Shown here: positions 1-10,452 of the stretch, piece by piece
How the letters are laid out: each line of letters opens with the position of its first letter
Numbering within the stretch: position 1 is the first letter of the stretch
NCBI GenBank assembly: GCA_019843655.1
Contig: JACDQD010000006.1
Coordinates: forward strand, 21,346,246-21,410,245
DNA: 64,000 bases
DNA from: Lethocerus indicus
Lineage: Eukaryota; Arthropoda; Insecta; Hemiptera; Belostomatidae
Reading direction: 5' to 3'
The notes under the pieces: generated by a model
Database searches by the model: none
The model's input: only the letters and a program-made list of their open reading frames with translations
What the model was told of the DNA's origin: nothing
Translations under genes and position numbers: made by a program

Positions 1-1008
1 ATTGATGTGCACGTTTCAATAGCAATAAGTTGTTTTAAATGCTCAAACCCTGTATTTTATACGAGTGTAAAATCAATTAATAATATTAAACTAAAATCAA
101 ACATTCCAATCTAAACATAGTATTGTGCCTCTTACATTTTGCCATAAATTATAAAGTTGTAAATGTAATGCATTTGTCATACATAATGGAATTTATAATC
201 TCTACTAGACATTCCTTTGTATGAACTCCATGTATAAATTTCAATGAGTAATACTGTGATATTTTTAAATACTAGGAGAACACAATGCTTTTCAAAAATA
301 TTATTCTCTGACCTATTATTTTAATTATTATATAAATGTTTATATTAAATTCTTGACTAATTGTCCTAATTGTAATTATCACCCCTCCAAAAAACAGTTT
401 TGTGCCATTTTGAATATTATACCATACTGAAATACTCAGCATTTAAATTGTATAAATGGTTAAGAACTGATGGTTTATTGCCAGGCCATAAATTTTACCA
501 TGCCATTATAAAACATTCCATTTTAATTTTCTCATTCACAAAAAAAATAGGTATTTGTATTTATATTATTGCATTATGATAAGACTCTTACACACATACA
601 AAACACATACATTGTACTATTAGATTTTGTTTTATTTTGTAAAAAAATTGTACAAATATAAGATTATTTCTACTGTTTATAAAGTAGAATGTAGGAATAA
701 ATACGTTTTTGTAATGAAATAGTGTTTAATTACCCTTGTTTATCCTTTATTGCCAATGTCCTACATTATGAAATTCAGTGAAAATAACTCTCCAATTTAC
801 TAACAAACAGAATTAAAAACCTGTTAATTTTAACAGGGTTCACAATATCTAATGGGTTCACATGCAGTTACATATAATGTACCTAAGAAGAAGAATGTTT
901 GCCCAATTAAAAAAAATATGGAATTCTATTTTCTATATCTAAATATTTATTTATATGTGTAAATACATATATATATCATTAGGGGCGAAATAAAATTCTA
1001 ATGGAAGA
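1..1008. other. AT-rich 3' flank of the SLC17-like gene
   Basis: This stretch is AT-rich and stop-dense on both strands. I see no gene. The part nearest base 1008 should be the 3' UTR of the minus-strand transporter gene, since a canonical AATAAA on the minus strand lies at 946-951. The rest shows no repeat or RNA gene that I can recognise. Confidence 0.6.
946..951 (-). other. candidate poly(A) signal of the SLC17-like gene
   Basis: The plus strand reads TTTATT, so the minus strand reads AATAAA, 58 bases past the stop codon of the transporter gene. The position suits a short 3' UTR. The hexamer is common in AT-rich DNA, so this is a candidate only. Confidence 0.4.
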
Positions 1009-4000
1009 TTAATAAAAAAATTCATCCAATAAGTTCTCATTTAACAATATTTTATCGTGACCATTATTTGCCTTATCTTCTTCTTCATCATTTGCAATAA
1101 AATGATTCCAGCTCTGTAATTCTGCATTACCCAACCAGAGAAATTGGACATACACAATACATACAATGAACGCTTCTGTCCAAAATGTTTTCTTAGTTGA
1201 AAGTAATGAGGTACCCTGCAAATATTAAATATTAAAAAATTATATTAATTTAAAATTATCAAATATTAACATTTCAAGTATATTGTAAAAATTAAACATT
1301 ATAAATTTTAAAATATTTAATTAGATGTATGTTCCCAATAGAATGAAGAGGAAATTTGTTATATTAATAGGTTTTAATACCATTTCTATAATTTTCTATA
1401 TTAATAATCACAATATATATATCATAATATATTCTTGACCACTATCTTCACACTACTGTGGTGAATGAACTACACAGGACATCAATGTTAATGATGTAAT
1501 GAATATTCAATGAAAGGAGACCAAGAGTTTTTACTGAAGTTAAATGATTAATTGATTTTTTAATCAATAATCAATTAAAAAATATTTCTAGTTTAAATAT
1601 ATGTCAGTAAATATGTCATGTCATTGACTCACAGGTTGAAAAATTATTTCAAGCACTTTTTTTGCAATTATTTTCGTAAGTCCAAACATGGCAAAGCTAA
1701 TTGATTGAAGTGTTCCAGCGTATGTTGGCGACAGATCCAAATTCATAATTAAGATTGAACAGATGATTCCACCTCTGAGTGAATTTGCCACTATCCATGT
1801 GACTTTGAGCGAATCCTGGTAACAGGTTTGCTCATCCATGTTCCAATAGAGTAGATACAGGAAGCATACGCATGGTCCAACCATACCTTTAAAATGTTCT
1901 GTCTTATTCGGAAAATATTTAATTTCCGGATTATTGAATTAGGATATAACACGCACGGTTACGCATCAATTTCAGCCAATTTGTGTGATTAATGCGTAAA
2001 GCGTTTAGAAAAGGCAAACGGGGAGAAAGAATTTGAAAATCGCTCAGTGCAGATAATACCAGCATAATATATAACACCATCTAGCACCGATTTTAACAAA
2101 ATATCCGCTGGGTGGATAAAAAAGGTTAGGGACTTTTCAAATAGTATTTTTATACAACTACTCTACCGATATACTTTATTTTTTAAATAGTTGAGCCAAG
2201 TTACCTACGCCTGCGAACATTTTCCGCACCCTCGATTTGGACATCCGAAACGCAATCATGCCGTCCGATATTAGGCCGTAAACTATTCCAAAAGCCGCGT
2301 AGATCATTTCTGCTTCACCGACAAATTTCGTCTCCTTGGCAGTTCATACGGATAATATAACTTTGCGAACGTTACAATTTATTCTATTTAGAAGTATAAG
2401 ACTGTCGTGCAGTCCGACTTACGCTATCTATCAAGACGTTGTGGTGAAAAATGTTTTCGAGAAAAATCTTGAAATGTTGGTCCAACCAAGAACTCATCAC
2501 AGTGGCCAAGAGCAGAGATTGAAGGGGAGTGCACCTAAGAATGTTCAACCAAGGTATGGACGAAACCTGCCGCATTAGAATAAGGCATTAATTTTATTAG
2601 GCTAGGCTGATTTTTATTAATTTATTTTATTTATTGGCGTATAGTTTGAGTTTCATTAAGTTCGATTCATAGGTTCGAACTTGTTACTTCGATACGGTGC
2701 ATGTGGAACGTTTGAACTGTAATAATAAATTCAAGTTGACAAATGTGTCAATTCACCGGAAAGCAGTTGCTCCTTTCCATGATTGATAATTTCTCGGCAA
2801 CAGTGATGTAAGGATGGGTTCTGGGACTGTTGTAGCAAATGTTCTCCATAATGAACCAAGTGACCAACGCGATTAATGCCAGCGCATAATACATATGCGA
2901 CCATTTTACTACTATTGACGCGAACCTGTCCATAAAATAAGCCAGAATCATCCCATCCGATGAACAGACTGAGATGGCTGTGGAAAAAAAATTATATTAA
3001 ATGAACAAATACGGTATAATACAAGTGTAGTCATAGTATAATCCAACACATTTTTGTTTTCTCATTTCTCCGTGTGGACTAAATTTAATTCAAAAGTTCA
3101 AAAGGCGAGAAATATTACCGGATACGACGAATGTCCTGTAAGTTGTCTCCCAGGTGGATGACCACTGGGCAATTAAAGAATACGTCGCGGGTATGATTAA
3201 TCCCTGAAACGTTTAAAGAGATTCTTCATAATTTTACTTAAACATCTTTCAAGGCCACTGTAAGACACTCCGCTGCCTCTTTCCTAGGAAAAACCTCAAA
3301 GACCTTCCAGCATAAAATATGTACGGATTTCCCCCATAAACCAAACAGGACAACCAAATAAGTTTGTGGAAACCGAATCCGTCTCCAGCATTTTGTTTTA
3401 ATCTGTAAAAATCCATATTTCGGGAATTTCCGTCCACCAACAGCTACGGCATACCTGCGATAGCCCCAACAGTAATCTGAGGCAGATGAAGGCAAATTCG
3501 AATCCTCTGGTCATCGATGGGATGAGGAATAAAATAATGGAGGCCGTTATCAAAGAGATGCGCAGATAATATTTCGCGCCGTTTAAATCTGTCTTGTACC
3601 CGAACGGTATGAGAACGGCGAAAAAACCGAATTTCACGGCTAACTCCGCTGTCGTGATGAATTTCGTAGACCAATCAAACTCGGGCTGGAACAAACAACT
3701 GATATAAATATAAAATGTTAGAAACATCCCAATTTGACATGGTTGTATACAAAAATTTGCAATTTACATATACAATATAAAAAAACGTAGCAGTTATTTA
3801 TATAGTTTTACCATGTGGTCCAATGCACTTTTACTGCGGGAATAGACTTCGATATTTGGGCAGAGCGCAAAGCGAAATTGATCCTTCCTACCGACCACTG
3901 CCTTCTTAATCATCATGATTTCGAGTAGGACATCTTGCCGTGTTGTACCGAGAACGAATATTGTCAGAACGCTCACCGTGTAAATTATATATTTTTTAGG

Positions 4001-4112
4001 TAACCACTGAAGATCTGAAAATAAATGGCGTTTTATTTGGTCATCTCATATTCCGATACAGTGACTGTTCTCTAGTTAATCCAAATTGAAACTTACACCA
4101 AGTAATATTCAT
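1009..4112 (-). CDS. SLC17-family MFS transporter (putative inorganic phosphate cotransporter-like), complete, 9 exons
   Basis: Predicted multi-pass plasma- or organelle-membrane transporter of the major facilitator superfamily, SLC17 (Na/phosphate, organic anion, vesicular transporter) group; substrate unknown. Exons, minus strand: 4097-4112, 3812-4014, 3455-3685, 3119-3203, 2757-2977, 2423-2566, 2205-2334, 1633-1886, 1009-1215. All introns are GT-AG, 82-417 bp, and phases agree, giving 1491 nt or 496 residues, the usual family length. Family marks: PEFDW at 74-78 opening the second membrane block, RLLLGLSQ at 143-150 running into GLIIPATYSLIAQW at 151-164 (family pattern R..eG...G...P....l...W), SIPWLNIL near 254-261, NLDLSPTYAGTL at 392-403, and QSWN at 462-465 before an acidic tail (EEEDK). 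The start gives MNITWY, with an N-glycosylation sequon. The first membrane segment is unusual: it reads TTRQDVLLEI where relatives have an R.N.S-type motif. The exon 7 acceptor (CCAAG at 2335-2339) is the least certain junction. Family is sure, exact orthologue is not. Confidence 0.9.
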
Positions 4113-4509
4113 TCTTCCGTTTTGAAGGACTATCCAACACCCTCGAAACAGATTGAGTTTATAATTTTAGGATTAATTTGTAAGTAACCTATATTAATAA
4201 TGATACTACAACCAATCAGATTGCCGTCGTTCCCATGACAACTTAATCACTAATCTGTTTACAGTCATTATTGTTCTTCCTTTTCTTAAGAATTTCGGGA
4301 GGGACTTTTTCTCCAATAAAGACCATCTTAAAGTATTTGTTTCAGAAGGAATTACTTATATTTTGAAAATAAAAAAAGTTATATACATATCTAGCGTACA
4401 TTTTATATAGTAATATACAATTTGTTAGGGTTTTTATTAATGCGGCAAAGTCAAACATATAATTTTTAAATTAAACGACTGTTTACGAGAAATGTAAACC
4501 GCTAATTTC

Positions 4510-4524
4510 CCGCTAGATGGCAAT
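4510..4524 (+). promoter_or_regulatory. CTCF-like insulator motif (candidate)
   Basis: The plus strand reads CCGCTAGATGGCAAT. It resembles the CTCF core (CC...AG.TGGC), which is known in both insects and vertebrates. It lies about 400 bp upstream of the transporter start codon, in the gap between two genes. A single short motif match is weak evidence. Confidence 0.25.
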
Positions 4525-5391
4525 ATCGGACGAGGTGACTTGTGACTCTATCTTGCGTCAATCGCTTAAACTACAGTATAATCACCATGAAAAGGTGTAT
4601 TTTGTTTATTTGTATAACTATTAATAGCATTACTTTTAGGTAAAATATCGAATTTATTATTTACTATTCACAAAGTTTCTGATTTATTATTAAAAATTCA
4701 GACAGCCTAAGCAATATAATAGGGTCATGATGATCTAGGACTTAAGAGGACCTCTCCATTTGAGAGTTTTTTGTTTAAATATCTTTCAAAGGATACTTGA
4801 ATTCCATTTATTTTGGAAACAACTATTTATTTATTTTAATATTTAAATTTAACAGGATACATTTATGATTTTCATTATTTATTAAGTTTTAATAGTTATA
4901 TTTTTATTGTATACCATTGTCCTACATATATGAAAATAAGTTAGTTTACGTAATATGAATTTAATATAAGGATAAGATTTCTTCAATTCACTCATTAACT
5001 GCATCAATCTTGTTTTCACCCTTCTTCTGTATTTTTGAATTTATAGTATATTTCAACAAGGTAAGAAGTAAATTGAAACCATAATGAATTGATCTAAAGG
5101 CTAATTATGTCTATATTTACAAACATACAAGCAAAGCCCTTGCTGGGATATATAGGTTGAGACAGAATTATATAAGTTAAAACTCTACCTGACTAGGGTT
5201 CCTTTTCGTGGTATCCAAAATCACAAGTGTTCATGTTCTAAACACTCACACAGCACTATTCAAAGGACTTAAATTGCCAATATGTTCATTCATTACTAGT
5301 GCAACAAAAACATAAGGGAATGTGTGTAAATATATTTATGAAAAAATACTGGCGTTACGTTATTACAACAGTATATTTATAAAGAATATAT

Positions 5392-5397
5392 TTTATT
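5392..5397 (-). other. candidate poly(A) signal of ZFYVE21
   Basis: AATAAA on the minus strand, about 300 bases beyond the ZFYVE21 stop codon at 5695-5697. AT-rich surroundings make chance matches likely, but the distance is reasonable for a 3' UTR. Confidence 0.35.
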
Positions 5398-5694
5398 TAC
5401 TTTTAATGGCATATATAAAATTAAAATTGTACTCTCATATTAAATTTAAAAATAACATGTAACATCCATTAACAATTATGTCATAAAAATAACAAACATT
5501 ACACAAAAACATGTACATTTTGAAACAATATATAAATATATTAAAAAATATCTCACTTATTAAATTATAAACAATAGTCAATTAAGAACATGACACAAAT
5601 GCTATTAATTGGTTTTGTTATATAAAAATATTCAATTCATTAATGGGAAATGAATCAAAGTATCCATTTGAGATTACTTCAACAAATTTAATTC

Positions 5695-8600
5695 TCAGGA
5701 TTTCATGACTGTATCTGTAATCAGTAGATTGTATGCCTAAAAATAATAAAATCATTTAGTCTTCATAGTCTATTTCATTATGCAAAATGAAACATAGATT
5801 TACATGTTCACAGATTATCATAAATACCTCTTGCATGGCAGTTATCCACAGATGTGAAGATCGCTTTTGTTCTATTTCATTATTCACCACAAAATATAAA
5901 CTGTTAACTTCTCCATCAATCAAGTAGTCAATCCCCAAACTCTGATTAATACCTTTAAATATTGGCAACACAAGTAAAAAAATAAACTTTCTATTCAAAA
6001 CTTAATAATAAAAAATGTAAGCACAAAATTAGAACTAGCAAAATATCACAGCTTTATTTATGATTATCATAAATCATGAATAAGATCTTTTTTTCTAAAA
6101 ACCATTTAAATGCTAATAGTACTATATATTATCATATTACTTTCTTACCATTTATAAACAATGAACTAATGAAAACAGACAAATTTCAATATTAATTACC
6201 TCAAAAATCTCCTAGATAGCAGCTTGAGTGAAGTGAAAATATAAAATTAGATTAATATAATTGAATTTAAGACCTTACAATGAAGAAATTGTGAAACTAA
6301 AAATTATTGCATAATAAATTTAAATTGTTAACTTTTCAGACAGGAAATTTAATGATGAGTGATATTCTCATAAAATCTTCATGGAAGCAGCTGGAATATT
6401 TAGTGTATTTAAGAGATACAATAAATAATCTTATTTTTGTGTCTTTTTGATTGAGGGTCAATCTGACTCTGACTGCTACTATGAAATAATATTTTGCAAT
6501 ACTATCAAAGTAGTATACATTTGGAATTGAAAACAACTTTCCACTCTATGAAAAGTAGAAAATAAATTATAACAAATAATTCTGTAGTTAATCAATTTAA
6601 AATGTCAGCATATTAAATTAAATCTCTTACCAGAAACTGAATCTTTATTGACCCTCATGGATGTGATATTGACCAACTCTACAGGATCTCTTTTTATTCC
6701 ATCAAATGACACATACCTAAGAAAAACCAAACCTTAAAATTAGCACTACAAATTTATTTTATAGAGCTAATAAAAAAATTATTTGGTCTTCACCTGTGAT
6801 CTTGAGTCAGTTTACAGACAGTGGTTTCATCAAGTTTTTCTTCACATGTTCCCAGAACAAATTTTGCTCCTGGATAAACAATGAAAGATATTATAACTTA
6901 TTATTTTTAAAGATGTTTAATTTCAGCAATTTAAATCTTATTATAATAAAATACTACTTATACTTTTTCACAGAATAAAAATAAAATTAAAATTTAATTT
7001 TTGATGGAAATAGTTTGTACAGCCAAAACTAAAGCGAAAAAATTTCTTCCTTCTTTATACACATTTTTTGTTACATACATTATTCATAAATATATTCAAT
7101 GGAATTTACTGCAATTTTGTTAACAGTACATGAAGATTTCTACAGCCTAAATATTTCCACAAATTATGGAAGACTGAAAGGTGCAAATAATACTGTCTCG
7201 CATAATATTGAATTATAATACAAATCCAGTTCCCACATTTTCATATCCTTTACTACAAATAAAGAATCACTGCAGTGGTATGGAATCCATTTTATTTTAG
7301 AAACAGATTTCACTCCTGGCAGTGGATTAGAAATAAGTGTCGAGTTTCTTTATCTCCAAACATGTGGAGAGATAACCAGTGTCAATATAGTGTGTTCCAC
7401 ACCAGTCGTGCAAAGAATGAATAATGTATGTTTTCCCTGAATTGACCAGTAAGTTCAAGTGATGAGACATTGAATAACAAATCAATCAATATCATATATA
7501 TTATTGATTTCTATCTGCTCACAATTATACCTTGAATTAATGTTTTAATGTGCTTGTCAAAAAACATATTTTCAAATTTAGTCTGTGGCTCACAGTCCAG
7601 GCAAACTCGAACAGGGTCAATAAAGCACATCCTCTGAAGTTCCAACCTTGAATCACAACATCCATTGCAGAATATTTGCCCACATCGTCTGCAGTGATGC
7701 TTCATTAAACACAGTAAACAAAAAATGTTATCAAACACTTTCATCAAACACTCAAACAGTAATTAAGAAAAATATTTTAAACCTACATAAATATAAAACA
7801 AATATCAATTTATTTTTATAACCAGTGTCCTGTTTGGCAAGTATTTAATTCATATTTTCTTAAATTAATTTAATAAAATTTGCAGTAATCAAGAGAATAG
7901 AAATACTGATAAGCTATCAACACAAATAGATATGAACTATCATACATATAATAACATGGAAATTGCACCACATTCTCTAATACTGAGACTATAATACTGA
8001 GACAATAATTAATCAATATATTTGTAACAAACAAGACTACTTACTTTTCTCGTTGTGAACCCAAACTTAGTTCTACACTTTGTGCAGTGAGAACTCTGAA
8101 AAAATAAATTGGCAATTAACAAGGCTGAATCCAAAATTAGTGAACAAATAGAAATGATAGACCACCCATACATAAGTGGATCAAAATGACATGCACTCAA
8201 TGGCCCAATAAAATTTTATATACAATCAGATTTGTCATGCTCAAATGATATCAAAAAGTGTGCACAGATGGCTGAAATATTAAATATACTTTCAGGGAGA
8301 AACAACTACATAATTACTAAGTAATTATTATTCACCACAGAGGGGAACAAAAAATAAAACTAATAATGCTTTTTGGTATTTAACAAACACGCTTATTTTA
8401 AACATACATCTAAAAATTAATAAACAAAACCTTTATGTATACCACAGTTCAAGGTTAGTTTTGAAATTTCTCCTCAGAATCAAAATTCTGAACATGACCT
8501 TGATTAAACATTCCTCAGACAATTTGGTGAGTGAAATCAATTTTTGAATATTTGAAGTCAACATTTGACAAACATGTGTATACTTACATTTATATCTGTA

Positions 8601-9320
8601 CATTCAACCACTTATATGCGCACAGAAACTGTTATTTCATTGATGGTATAAACCTTGTTGAGTTATTGAGAAGATATGTATAATTATAATTTAAAGCTGT
8701 CCACTAACTGAAGCGATAAATTGTTGATACAAACATATGACGGGGTATTTTTGTTCTATCTAAGTACCATTTAAATCATCGCAAGAGACATATTTTGATA
8801 AAGTAAAAATGTCAACAAATCTTATAAACATTAGGATTGAAACCAAAATGGTGAGGTATTAATGGCGAATGTTGTGTTTTTATTGTTTCAGTACTAAACA
8901 TGTGTTCTCAGAAAAACAGTATGCTCAGTAAAACAACAGAAAACTAAGACATGCCACCAAAATAGTTAACAGTTCTGTAACTGACCAAAACATATGTCTA
9001 CAAGCACAACACCTGAGATGTTTATTCATCGAATAGAAATGCTTTCCATTAAATGACAACAAAATAGGGCTTATACAAGGTTACAAACATACTATCTACC
9101 AGATTTAAGCATCTTTAAATAATTCTATTGACATAAGACGAACCGTCGTCACAAACGGAGGTTAAACACGTTATATTAATACTGTAATGTTTACAACCTC
9201 CTTATCAGGTATCCATTCGGGTTCTTGGATGAAAAACGGGCTCCTGTAGATTTCATCGCTGGCGACAATCCTCAGGCCCGATTTGGACCTGATGAGCTGT
9301 TTGGGTACGCCGTTGTGCAT
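5695..9320 (-). CDS. ZFYVE21: zinc finger FYVE domain-containing protein 21, complete, 7 exons
   Basis: Orthologue of ZFYVE21, known in vertebrates as a phosphoinositide-binding FYVE protein of endosomes and focal adhesions that promotes focal-adhesion turnover and cell movement. Exons, minus strand: 9198-9320, 8045-8095, 7531-7699, 6794-6869, 6631-6716, 5828-5952, 5695-5736. Phases close to 672 nt, 223 residues, against about 234 in human. The FYVE finger has all eight zinc-binding cysteines: 45, 48, 61, 64, 69, 72, 91 and 94. It also has the WIPD motif at the end of exon 1, the basic core RKHHCRRCG at 57-65, and VRVC at 88-91. The C-terminal half (G115 onward, with [21 protein letters not shown] and LWITAMQ) matches the PH-like domain of the family. 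Start chosen as the ATG giving [17 protein letters not shown], which matches the human N-terminal region. The first donor is GTTGTA, a weak but usable GT site. The last exon encodes only 13 residues. Confidence 0.95.
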
Positions 9321-10010
9321 GGCTGAGGCGGGGGCGGCGGCCTCTCCGCCCTATCTAAAATAACAGAAAACGGATGCAGAAAATGAGGATCAATTGATGA
9401 ACGGGGCCCGAGCGGAGCGAGAAAAGCCGGAGGCAGGGGCAGGATATGCGGTCTAACAGCCAGCCAGCCCAGCTATACCTCGCGGCCCCACTATCCCTAC
9501 CACCGACAATTCCCGGCTACCGTTCCCAGTGACGTCACTGTAACATAAGACCGATAGCGGGATTAACTTACTCCTGTCCAATCCCCGATTTGTTTCATTT
9601 TAGATACAAATTCAGTGCGCTAAGCGCTCTTTCCCGCCCGCCCCAATATCTTTCCCGATTTCTACGCGCACACTTTGACGCCAAACTGTCTACCAAACAT
9701 TTCGCAGACAAAACAGAAATTTGGTTCTCAGAAATACTCACTCGCACGAGACTAATAGAAAATCAGCACTTTGTCGGCCCCCGCTTGCTTATTCGGCCAG
9801 AACTAGTGCACTCCACTCCCATGGAACAATAACCATCCTGCCTTCGGGAACCAGCCTGCTTTGGGAATAGTCCCAAACCGACCCCGAAAAGTTACAGCGC
9901 TTCATTACTTTATCACAATATGCCCAAAGTGGTTATTATCCACGTGTGAGGCTGTTTCTCAGGGTGCAGAGACCTCTGTTCTTTTCAATTAAAATCTGTC
10001 GATATAATAT
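9321..10010. promoter_or_regulatory. ZFYVE21 5' UTR and promoter region
   Basis: GC-rich stretch directly upstream of the minus-strand ZFYVE21 start codon, standing out from the AT-rich introns beside it. It holds a perfect CRE at 9530-9537. An 80-codon plus-strand open frame at 9590-9832 has no recognisable protein and is taken as chance. No TATA box is evident, which suits a housekeeping-type promoter. Confidence 0.5.
9530..9537. promoter_or_regulatory. CRE/ATF palindrome TGACGTCA
   Basis: Perfect eight-base cAMP response element, about 210 bp upstream of the ZFYVE21 ATG and inside its GC-rich promoter region. CRE sites close to start sites bind CREB/ATF bZIP factors. Motif only; occupancy is unknown. 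Confidence 0.4.
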
Positions 10011-10151
10011 TTGTGAAATGGCGTTTGTCTGTCTGTGTGTGTGTGTCCGCTATGCATTTCCAAACGGCTGAACCGATTTCCGCCAAACTTTCAGCGCGCA
10101 TGCATCTCATGTCCGGGCAGGTCAAGAAGCACCTTTCCAGGTCATGGGGTC

Positions 10152-10164
10152 GGGTCAAAGGTCA
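10152..10164 (+). promoter_or_regulatory. DR1 nuclear-receptor-type element in the tandem repeat
   Basis: Reads GGGTCAAAGGTCA, two AGGTCA-type half sites in direct repeat with one-base spacing. DR1 is the classical layout for HNF4 and RXR/USP-type receptors. It lies in the first repeat unit; a further AGGTCA half site sits just upstream at about 10139-10144. Confidence 0.35.
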
Positions 10165-10397
10165 GCAATGTACGGCTGCTCCGGTTATCACCAAATTTAC
10201 AGCGCGCATGCAGCTAACGCAGACACAAGTTTGGCGACATGTTCCCAGGTTAGGGGGTCAGAGATCAAAGGCCAGCAGTGACCTCTACGCTGTACAGCGT
10301 GAACGGTTGCTCCGGTTTTCATCAAATTTACAGTACGTATACAGGTAAACCACACACACGTTTCGCGACATTTTCCCGGGTCACGGTGTCAGATCAA

Positions 10398-10413
10398 AGG
10401 TCAACAGTGACCT
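10398..10413. promoter_or_regulatory. IR4 nuclear-receptor-type inverted repeat in the tandem repeat
   Basis: Reads AGGTCA, four bases, then TGACCT: a perfect inverted repeat of the hexamer with a four-base spacer. The preceding unit carries the same layout with one changed base (AGGCCA), at about 10268-10283. Confidence 0.3.
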
Positions 10414-10452
10414 CTACGCTGTACAACGTGAACGGCTGCTCCCGTTTGAATT

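Larger units (their letters stand above)
4113..5694. other. intergenic region between the SLC17-like gene and ZFYVE21
   Basis: This covers the 5' flank of the transporter gene and the 3' flank of ZFYVE21, both transcribed on the minus strand. It is AT-rich with no open frame of note. I see a CTCF-like motif at 4510-4524 and an AATAAA on the minus strand at 5392-5397; otherwise nothing. Confidence 0.6.
10021..10452 (+). repeat. degenerate tandem repeat, about 3.2 units of 108-131 bp, with a TG-rich leader
   Basis: After a TGTC/TG-rich run at 10026-10048, a unit repeats with anchor CGGCTG or CGGTTG at 10065, 10173, 10304 and 10433 (periods 108, 131, 129). Units share AACGGCTGCTCCGGTTT-like starts, then CACCAAATTTACAG, then CATTTTCCC/CATGTTCCC, then AGATCAAAGGTCA and, in the second and third copies, GTGACCTCTACGCTGTAC. 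The second and third copies are most alike. The opening phrase (TG-rich run, then an AACGGCTGAACCGATTTCCGCC-type line, here given only by position 10062-10084) resembles repeats I know from dispersed arthropod elements, but I cannot name a family. The open frames across it (10013-10475) are by-products. Confidence 0.75.

Noticed and set aside
2671..2681. GGTTCGAACTT, like a tRNA B box
   Set aside because: It lacks the CC end and no A box or cloverleaf was found; it lies in an intron. No tRNA was found anywhere in the window.
3238..3495. Open frame of 85 codons and a 63-codon frame inside the SLC17-like gene
   Set aside because: They lie in the intron 3204-3454. The exons on both sides join in phase as GLSQ-GLIIP, exactly as the family requires, so this piece is not coding.
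9590..9832. 80-codon plus-strand frame upstream of ZFYVE21
   Set aside because: No domain, no homologue recognised, sits in promoter DNA; likely chance.
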